This document shows positions 6,040-11,055 of a stretch of 11,055 bases of DNA, piece by piece. Numbering within the stretch: position 1 is the first letter of the stretch; each line of letters opens with the position of its first letter. Under the pieces are notes generated by a model. That model saw only the letters and a list, made by a program, of their open reading frames with translations. It searched no databases and was not told the origin of the DNA. Source of the DNA: GH45 sp965370965 (lineage in GTDB: Bacteria > Bacteroidota > Bacteroidia > Bacteroidales > SZUA-534); contig CBDUWQ010000132.1 of NCBI GenBank assembly GCA_965370965.1, positions 1-11,055 on the forward strand. Reading direction: 5' to 3'. A program made the translations under genes and the position numbers.

Positions 6040-7212
6040 TTACTTCAAAGATACAAATTCTTTTAAGTCCGATTTTAATATTAATTCTATCTCATTATAA
6101 TTATCCTCATGTGTTTCGGTAAACAATATACCAAAAATTGGGTATTCATTCCAGTTGGTTTTGCGTAAATCCAATGGTTTTTTAAAGGTTTTTAATACTG
6201 CGTTGTAATTAAAGTCAATAATATTTTCGGCTTTGTAGCCTGTTGAATTATCAAGAATAATCATACAGTAATTGAGACCTTTTTTATCTTTAAGCAATAA
6301 ATCCCAGTTGGGTTCTTTTTGTTGAAAATAATATTCGTAAGGATTTAGGTTATAGGCATGTGTGGTTAAATCGGCTGTTGTACACCAGCCCCCAAAACGC
6401 ATTGGGTTAACCTCAATAGGTATCAATTCGTCGTTGTTATTTATACGTACCTCAACATGCATCGGAAAATTTTTGAGTTTTGCCCTTTTGCCAATTTCAA
6501 AAGCAAAATTGGTAAAACCGGTCAAGTGTTTCTCAATAATCTCTTTTGACGAGTAATAAACCCTGTCGCTAACATCATCGCCCGACGAGAAAAGGTGTTT
6601 AAAAATGCCTAAAACTACAGGCTTGCCATTATTGTTGAAATATACATCAAATGCAAACTCGTCGCCATCAATCATCTGTTCAACAATAAACTTTTTAGGG
6701 TTAATTACCTCAGTAGGATACAAGTTATGAGTTTGCTCTATCTCCTTTTTTATTTTGGAGGGAACAGTTTTCCAGTCGTTTTCGTTATATACCTTATAAA
6801 CGCCCATGCTAAAAAAACCAACTGATGGCTTAATAATAAATGGTTTTGGTATGTCATTTATTTTGAGTGTTTCTAATTCGTTGTAATCAACCTCTTTAAA
6901 AAAGAAATTTGGGTAAATATCTTTAATTAGTTCTCGAAACCTGACTTTATTTTTAAATATATTTATTTTATCTGGCAAACTGGTTTTGTTAAGGTGTGTG
7001 GTTATCCAGTTTATTGCATTCTCAGAGTTTGAATAAATTGAAGGGTGTTTTTTTGCATTATACTCAATAACAGCTCTTTCATTGTCAATAAAATGGGTGT
7101 TATTATTTAATTTTAACGATATTGCATAATTAGTTTTTAGTACAGGGGTATTGTTTTTGCTAATGGTATCTTTAAGCAAATCAGAAACAAATGGTTTATC
7201 AAGTATTATCAT
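6040..7212 (-). CDS. ATP-grasp carboxylate-amine ligase-like protein, substrate unknown
   Basis: This 390-residue protein carries an ATP-grasp domain, which joins a carboxylate to an amine or thiol through an acyl-phosphate. PFIIKPSVGFFSMGVY (124-139) supplies the ATP-binding lysine and the glycine/serine loop. VEQMIDGDEFAFDVYF (177-192) follows. HVEVRINNNDELIPIEVNPMRFGG (252-275) holds the metal-binding E268 and N269. Residues 1-80 would be the pre-ATP-grasp region and about 300-390 a C-terminal extension, neither recognised. There is no signal peptide. The gene is first in a two-gene unit with cvfB (8-bp gap). A -7 motif lies about 20 bp before its ATG. The substrate might be a peptide or amino acid, but the context gives no pathway. 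Confidence 0.8.
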   Translation of the reverse strand: MIILDKPFVSDLLKDTISKNNTPVLKTNYAISLKLNNNTHFIDNERAVIEYNAKKHPSIYSNSENAINWITTHLNKTSLPDKINIFKNKVRFRELIKDIYPNFFFKEVDYNELETLKINDIPKPFIIKPSVGFFSMGVYKVYNENDWKTVPSKIKKEIEQTHNLYPTEVINPKKFIVEQMIDGDEFAFDVYFNNNGKPVVLGIFKHLFSSGDDVSDRVYYSSKEIIEKHLTGFTNFAFEIGKRAKLKNFPMHVEVRINNNDELIPIEVNPMRFGGWCTTADLTTHAYNLNPYEYYFQQKEPNWDLLLKDKKGLNYCMIILDNSTGYKAENIIDFNYNAVLKTFKKPLDLRKTNWNEYPIFGILFTETHEDNYNEIELILKSDLKEFVSLK

Positions 7213-7231
7213 TTTTATAATTTTTAGGCTG

Positions 7232-7239
7232 CAAAAATA
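7232..7239 (-). promoter_or_regulatory. Likely -7 element for the ATP-grasp/cvfB unit
   Basis: On the minus strand this reads TATTTTTG, matching TAnnTTTG. It lies 19 bp before the ATP-grasp ATG, predicting a short leader of about 15 nt. The -33 region is weak: the expected spot holds GTTTA rather than TTTG. No ribosome binding site is visible, as is common in this phylum. Confidence 0.4.
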
Positions 7240-7343
7240 GTAAATGAATTAAAAATAAACGGTTTTGAATAATTGTTTTTTATGAATAATTACTTTGATT
7301 ATTTCAATAAAATTGGGTTATGATAAAATATATTCCTTAACAC

Positions 7344-7374
7344 TTTGGAGATTGTTAAAGAAATGTTAATTTTG
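7344..7374 (+). promoter_or_regulatory. Strong Bacteroidota promoter facing an intergenic region
   Basis: TTTG (7344-7347) and TAATTTTG (7367-7374) are separated by 19 bp, which matches the Bacteroidota primary-sigma consensus TTTG-N(about 19-21)-TAnnTTTG. Transcription should start at about 7379-7380 on the plus strand. No plus-strand gene follows; the murF stop codon lies antisense at 7450. The predicted transcript therefore covers only the hairpins ending at the terminator at 7421-7444. Confidence 0.6.
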
Positions 7375-7378
7375 AATA

Positions 7379-7444
7379 TCGACAGATTCTGTCGTCATGG
7401 TTTTAAGGGTTAATAACATGCGGGAGGTTTACCTCCCGTTTTTT
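7379..7444 (+). ncRNA. Candidate small RNA of about 65 nt
   Basis: The stretch between a near-ideal plus-strand promoter and a plus-strand intrinsic terminator would give an RNA of about 65 nt. It starts with a hairpin CGACAG-ATT-CTGTCG (7380-7394). About 26 nt of AU-rich, probably unpaired sequence follow (7395-7420), then the terminator hairpin. This layout (5' hairpin, single-stranded seed, 3' terminator) is typical of trans-acting small RNAs. It matches no RNA family I know and is too short for 6S RNA or tmRNA. Its 3' end lies 6 bp from the murF stop codon on the opposite strand, so it may also affect the 3' end of murF mRNA. The rest of the gap (7213-7343) shows only the ATP-grasp -7 motif. 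Expression is not proven. Confidence 0.5.
7421..7444 (+). terminator. Intrinsic terminator, plus strand
   Basis: CGGGAGG (7421-7427), loop TTTA, CCTCCCG (7432-7438) form a perfect 7-bp GC-rich stem followed by six T (7439-7444). On the minus strand the hairpin is preceded, not followed, by the T-complement tract, so it is poorly suited to terminate murF. It fits the end of the candidate small RNA. Confidence 0.8.
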
Positions 7445-7449
7445 ATTGA

Positions 7450-8775
7450 TTATAAGTATGTTAATACATTTTCAAACTGCATACCACGTGACCCTTTTAT
7501 TAAAATATTTTTGTTTGAAAGTGAGTTTTTTGAAAGAAAAATGCTTAATTCACTACTATTTTTAAAGAATTGAACTCCATTTTGACCATTATAATTATCG
7601 AAAATTTTGCCTACCAAAAAGACTTGTTCAAATTTGAATTCTTGTAAAAGCGACATTATTACCCCATGTTCTCTAATTCCGGCAGTACCAAGTTCTAACA
7701 TATCGCCCAAAATCACCACCTTGTTATCGAGTTTCATTTTGTTAAAGTTTTCAAGTGCAGCTTTCATACTGGTAGGGTTTGCGTTATAGCTGTCAACTAT
7801 AACTATGTTTTTTGCAGTTTTCATCAACTGACTTCTGCTATTATTTGGCGTATATTCTTCAATTGCTGTTTTAATCTGGTTGTCATCAATATTAAAATTG
7901 CTACCTACGCAAATTGCTGCCATAACATTTTCAAAATTATAATCACCAATCAAATTTGTTTTAATAAGTTTTCCCTCTTGTGTCCAGTCAACAATATTAT
8001 CGTCATTTGTTAAATCGTCAGAAGCTATCCAACGCAGCGATAGTGTCATGCCATTTTTTTCAATTTTACCTTGGCAATGGGTAAAGCCTTTTGTGCCATA
8101 GTAAATAATACTATGAGGAGGTTTCATGTCTTCAAGTTGCTCATTATCGTAATTTACAAAAGCAACCCCGTCATTTTCATATAAATATTGGTATAGTTCT
8201 GCTTTTGCTTTTTTCACTCCATCAAATGAGCCAAACCCTTCTAGATGGGCTTTTCCAACATTAGTAATAATACCATAATCTGGAGCGATAATTTTACATA
8301 GTCTGGCAATTTCGCCAAGGTGGTTGGCACCCATTTCAACAATTCCAAATTCGTGTGAGTGTTTAAAACTTAATAGTGTAAGAGGTACACCAATATGGTT
8401 ATTTAGGTTGCCCTGAGTATAAGATACTTTATACTTTTTTGACATTACTTTTGCAATGAGCTCTTTAGTTGTTGTTTTACCATTTGTGCCGGTAATAGCT
8501 ATTATTGGTATTCCTAGCCTTTTTCTATGTAATTTTGCAAGGCGTTGCAATTTTGTAAGGGCATCATCAACTAAAATGTATTTATCGTTTTTAACAACTT
8601 CAGCATCATCAACTATGGCAAAATCACATTTTTCCAAAGCTTTTTCAGCAAATTTATTACCATCAAAGTTTTCTCCTTTAATTGCAAAAAATAGTGATCC
8701 TGATACTGCTTTTCTACTATCGATGCAAATTGCAGGGTGTTTTAGAAAAAGCTCATATAGTGTTTGTGTGTTCAT
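7450..8775 (-). CDS. murF: UDP-N-acetylmuramoyl-tripeptide--D-alanyl-D-alanine ligase
   Basis: MurF adds D-Ala-D-Ala to the UDP-MurNAc-tripeptide, using ATP, in the last cytoplasmic step of the peptidoglycan precursor pathway. The 441-residue length is normal. The N-terminal substrate domain (1-88) has IDSRKAVSGSLFFAIKG (18-34). The central ATPase domain has the P-loop GTNGKTTTKE (96-105), NNHIGVPLTLL (125-135), EMGANHLGEIARL (147-159) and TNVGKAHLEGFGS (171-183). It also has the AKAEL stretch with the lysine expected to be carbamylated (K191). GDYNFENVMAA (277-287) ends this domain. The C-terminal domain has DSYNANPTSMKAAL (328-341), ILGDMLELG (355-363) and KGSRGMQFE (427-435). Start is the ATG at 8773-8775; no ribosome binding site or TAnnTTTG is visible. 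It follows gldJ on the same strand after a 69-bp gap holding a terminator hairpin, so it depends on read-through or an unrecognised promoter. Confidence 0.95.
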   Translation of the reverse strand: MNTQTLYELFLKHPAICIDSRKAVSGSLFFAIKGENFDGNKFAEKALEKCDFAIVDDAEVVKNDKYILVDDALTKLQRLAKLHRKRLGIPIIAITGTNGKTTTKELIAKVMSKKYKVSYTQGNLNNHIGVPLTLLSFKHSHEFGIVEMGANHLGEIARLCKIIAPDYGIITNVGKAHLEGFGSFDGVKKAKAELYQYLYENDGVAFVNYDNEQLEDMKPPHSIIYYGTKGFTHCQGKIEKNGMTLSLRWIASDDLTNDDNIVDWTQEGKLIKTNLIGDYNFENVMAAICVGSNFNIDDNQIKTAIEEYTPNNSRSQLMKTAKNIVIVDSYNANPTSMKAALENFNKMKLDNKVVILGDMLELGTAGIREHGVIMSLLQEFKFEQVFLVGKIFDNYNGQNGVQFFKNSSELSIFLSKNSLSNKNILIKGSRGMQFENVLTYL

Positions 8776-8798
8776 ATTTTTGCGCTGGTAATTGCTAT

Positions 8799-8826
8799 AA
8801 AAAAAGCCCCAAAAAAGGGGCCTTTT
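8799..8826 (-). terminator. Intrinsic terminator between gldJ and murF
   Basis: Reading the minus strand, AAAAGGCCCC, a six-T loop, and GGGGCTTTT pair over about 10 bp with one G-U wobble, followed by more T (seven T in the run at 8799-8805). It begins about 18 bp after the gldJ stop codon and ends 23 bp before the murF ATG. The flanking A and T runs also make it roughly symmetrical. It should reduce, perhaps not abolish, read-through from gldJ into murF. Confidence 0.75.
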
Positions 8827-8844
8827 ATATGCTTAAAAAATATA

Positions 8845-10329
8845 TTAGTTTCCTCTTGAGTCTCCAACTCTTGTCATGGCACACCTAAATCCTAAATCAT
8901 CCTGACTTAAACTCTCATTTAGAAATCGGCGTGTACCAGCACCCAACCAATAGGTTCTGTCGCGCCACGATCCGCCTTTGTATATGCGGGTATGGTCGCT
9001 TATCAATGATGTCATTAGCGGGTCATTTCTGTCTTTACCTGTTTTATACATTCTATTTGATCCCTCTTCACGAGATGCATCTTCATCTGAATATTTTATA
9101 CTTGAAGCAAAATCACCATCCAAGAAATTTATATTATTAGATTTCTGATAATTTCTTCTATCAATTGCTTCCTCTGCAGTAACATCACGGTAACGTAACC
9201 TGCCTAAACTATCTTTTTCAGCAACATTACCCTCTTCGTCCCTAACCAAAGTTTTAAATACATTACCTCTAAAGGGGCGGAATTCATCAATATCTTGAGA
9301 TGATAATGCACGGAACACATCTTGTACCCATTCATTTACATTTCCAGACATATTATACAATCCAAAATCGTTTGGCCAGTAAGAGCGAGCCGGGGCGGTA
9401 ATATCGGCGTTATCATTTAATGCTCCTGCAACTCCCATCATATCACCTCTTGCTCTAATATTATTTGCCATTATTTTACCTCTATCAGCATTGCTGGGGT
9501 TGCGTAATGCATCACCATTCCATGGATAAATTCTTCTTTCGTAAACACGTTCGTCAATTGAAGTACCCACTAAGGCAAGTGCAGCAAATTCCCATTCAGC
9601 TTCGGTTGGTAAACGATACTTAGGAAGCAATATCCCATCTTCCATGCGTACTTTTCTAAAGTCTTTATTTGGGTCTAAATCTTCTAACTCTTGACCAACA
9701 GCACCTTCATATTGGTGCACCAAATATGCTTCGGTATTAAAATTCTGATCGCCTTGTTGATTAGGATCTGGTAAAAGAATACCTTTATCAATTAATAGTA
9801 TTTCATTTACACGGTCGGTTCGCCATTGGCAAAAATCGTTTGCCTGCAGCCAATTAACACCAACAACCGGATAATCTGCATAAGCAGGATGCCTAAAATA
9901 ATATTCAACGTAAGGTTCGTTGTAGGCTAATTTCCTTCTCCACACTAATGTGTCAGGCAAAGCTTTACGGTAAACTTCAGGGTAATCAATAAAAACCCTG
10001 CTAATCCAGTATAAATATTCTCTGTAGTCAATATTTCTAATTTCTGTCTCATCCATATAAAAGGTTGAAACTGTTACTGTTCTTGGAATATTATTCCAAT
10101 CGTAAACTATATCCTGCTCTGTACGTCCCATTGTAAATGAGCCGCCTTCAACTAATACTAAGCCGGGACCTGTTTCTTGCTCATAAAAATCACCATAATA
10201 CTCAAATCCTCCAAATTCAGGATTATTGTACTCCCAGCCTGTTGATTGAGACACACCACCACCAGAACATGACGATAGTAAAAGCGCAACAGCGCAACAC
10301 GATATAATGCTTAATGCTTTCACTTTCAT
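8845..10329 (-). CDS. gldJ: GldJ-like gliding/type IX secretion lipoprotein
   Basis: This 494-residue protein is a GldJ-type outer-membrane lipoprotein, paralogous to GldK/PorK, needed for gliding and T9SS function in Bacteroidota. It has a lipoprotein signal peptide with lipobox LSSC (C21). TGWEYN (30-35) and GPGLVLVEGGSFTMG (54-68) then open a formylglycine-generating-enzyme (FGE/SUMF1) fold. YPVVGVNW (153-160), YRLPTEAEWEFAA (238-250), FGLYNMSGNVNEWVQD (322-337), KGGSW (451-455) and DLGFRCA (478-484) complete it. The cysteine pair that FGE uses for catalysis is not apparent, so the fold is likely structural. A charged insertion lies at about 340-445. Length is somewhat below Flavobacterium GldJ (about 560). 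GldK/PorK is the main alternative, but no gldL/M/N genes follow and the TGW start of the mature part favours GldJ. It is downstream of a porP/sprF-like gene (67-bp gap) and upstream of murF. Confidence 0.85.
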   Translation of the reverse strand: MKVKALSIISCCAVALLLSSCSGGGVSQSTGWEYNNPEFGGFEYYGDFYEQETGPGLVLVEGGSFTMGRTEQDIVYDWNNIPRTVTVSTFYMDETEIRNIDYREYLYWISRVFIDYPEVYRKALPDTLVWRRKLAYNEPYVEYYFRHPAYADYPVVGVNWLQANDFCQWRTDRVNEILLIDKGILLPDPNQQGDQNFNTEAYLVHQYEGAVGQELEDLDPNKDFRKVRMEDGILLPKYRLPTEAEWEFAALALVGTSIDERVYERRIYPWNGDALRNPSNADRGKIMANNIRARGDMMGVAGALNDNADITAPARSYWPNDFGLYNMSGNVNEWVQDVFRALSSQDIDEFRPFRGNVFKTLVRDEEGNVAEKDSLGRLRYRDVTAEEAIDRRNYQKSNNINFLDGDFASSIKYSDEDASREEGSNRMYKTGKDRNDPLMTSLISDHTRIYKGGSWRDRTYWLGAGTRRFLNESLSQDDLGFRCAMTRVGDSRGN

Positions 10330-10363
10330 AATAATATACTTTTATGCATTTCTGTTATGTTTA

Positions 10364-10371
10364 CAAATATA
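10364..10371 (-). promoter_or_regulatory. Possible -7 element before gldJ
   Basis: On the minus strand this is TATATTTG, a TAnnTTTG match 34 bp before the gldJ ATG, in the 67-bp gap after the porP/sprF-like gene. No TTTG stands at the expected -33 distance. gldJ may therefore have its own transcript as well as being read through from upstream. No terminator hairpin was seen in this gap. Confidence 0.35.
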
Positions 10372-10396
10372 ATTAAAAACTTCAATTATTTAGCCC

Positions 10397-11055
10397 TCAC
10401 CGTAAAAAAGTAGGACATTTAATTGCTTTATATGTCTTTTTTTTATGTGTTTCAAACAATGTTGTAAATGATATTTCATGAGCCCCAAGGGGTATATTTG
10501 TCATTTTTCCAATGTTCATATCGTAACTATACGCAAATTTATAGTTTTGGGTTTTATATCCTGCCGAAAAAATAATAGCATCAAAATCTAGATGCAAATT
10601 ATGTCTTACCCAAAGTCCTCCAATAAGGTTGTCATATTGAAACGAAAAACCCCAGTTAATATTTTGTTGATAGCCTTGAATTTGCACTAAAACATTTGGA
10701 GATAGTATTCGTTGCTGCTTTAAAAGCCTTGTATTATAATAAAACAGATACCCTGCAAAAAAGGTATATTTTCGATTTAATTGTTCATTTGCCGATTTTG
10801 AAAGACCCTGATAAGGCTGTGAAATGTGGTCAACCGAAAACCCTGAATATGTATTTTTGTAAAATGCTATAATACCGGCAGAAAAATCGGGAATAATTTT
10901 ATTGAAGCCGGCTTGTATGGTTTCACCCTCATTTTCAAATATTAAATCAGAAACGCGCAAATATTTTTGAGCAATGCCTGCCTGTAGCCCCATGCTTATA
11001 AATAGTTGGGGTGTGGCTTCAATCATATAACTATAAATTACATCGAATGTTGTCG
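10397..11055 (-). CDS. PorP/SprF-family T9SS outer-membrane protein, 5' end outside the window
   Basis: The frame is open to the window edge, giving 218 visible residues of a protein usually about 300-350 long; the methionine at 11024-11026 is internal. The visible part is rich in alternating beta-strands. It has family features such as LQAGIAQKYLRVSDLIFEN, PDFSAGIIAFYKNTYSGFSVDHISQP and a final CPTF near the C-terminus. PorP/SprF proteins are outer-membrane beta-barrel-like components that work with T9SS and with adhesin or gliding-motor parts. Its signal peptide must lie outside the window. It is followed after 67 bp by gldJ on the same strand, linking the two functionally. Many Bacteroidota encode several paralogues, so whether this is the core PorP or an accessory SprF-like copy cannot be said. 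Confidence 0.82.
   Translation of the reverse strand, partial: TTFDVIYSYMIEATPQLFISMGLQAGIAQKYLRVSDLIFENEGETIQAGFNKIIPDFSAGIIAFYKNTYSGFSVDHISQPYQGLSKSANEQLNRKYTFFAGYLFYYNTRLLKQQRILSPNVLVQIQGYQQNINWGFSFQYDNLIGGLWVRHNLHLDFDAIIFSAGYKTQNYKFAYSYDMNIGKMTNIPLGAHEISFTTLFETHKKKTYKAIKCPTFLR

Noticed and set aside
5611..6122. Plus-strand open frames of 72 and 123 codons
   Set aside because: They are antisense to cvfB and the ATP-grasp gene and show no protein-like features.
10838..10852. CCTGAATATG resembling the TIR of the MITE-like elements
   Set aside because: It lies inside the porP/sprF-like coding sequence in frame with conserved residues, lacks a partner end and a duplication, and matches only the first seven bases.

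Overview
The window comes from a low-GC Bacteroidota chromosome, most likely of the class Bacteroidia. Three things point there. First, a PorP/SprF-like type IX secretion (T9SS) protein is followed by a GldJ-like lipoprotein. Second, genes lack Shine-Dalgarno sequences. Third, several intergenic regions carry the Bacteroidota -7 motif TAnnTTTG. Genus and species cannot be read from the sequence.

Layout, left to right. (1) Positions 1-1390 look like accessory, AT-rich DNA: the presumed right end of an insertion element (1-49), a 54-codon stub of an RNase J-like metallo-beta-lactamase gene (144-308), and an orphan PD-(D/E)XK nuclease gene (321-1148) 12 bp upstream of it. A hairpin-rich spacer (1152-1374) follows. 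(2) A two-gene minus-strand unit encodes a 77-residue protein with four CxxC pairs (3389-3622) and, downstream, a 652-residue protein joining three RyR-like repeats to a SpoIIE/PP2C phosphatase domain (1388-3346). (3) The 656-bp gap before the next gene is mostly two MITE-like elements (3729-3942 and 3964-4162). They share CCTGAAT-type terminal inverted repeats and are flanked by 4-bp duplications TTAG and CTAA. (4) A YegS/DagK-type lipid kinase (plus strand) converges on, and overlaps by 8 bp, a minus-strand pair of an ATP-grasp ligase of unknown substrate and a CvfB-family S1 RNA-binding protein. (5) Between ATP-grasp and murF lies a plus-strand candidate small RNA of about 65 nt (about 7379-7444), with a near-ideal Bacteroidota promoter (TTTG-N19-TAATTTTG) and an intrinsic terminator. 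(6) The right third is a minus-strand cell-envelope block: a 5'-truncated porP/sprF-like gene running off the window, gldJ, a terminator hairpin, then murF.

The core genes (murF, cvfB, lipid kinase, gldJ, porP/sprF) look intact and ordinary. The most unusual items are the RyR-phosphatase with its zinc-ribbon neighbour, the candidate small RNA, and the MITE family. The nuclease beside a broken metallo-beta-lactamase gene suggests a partly decayed accessory locus. No CRISPR array, tRNA or rRNA was seen.
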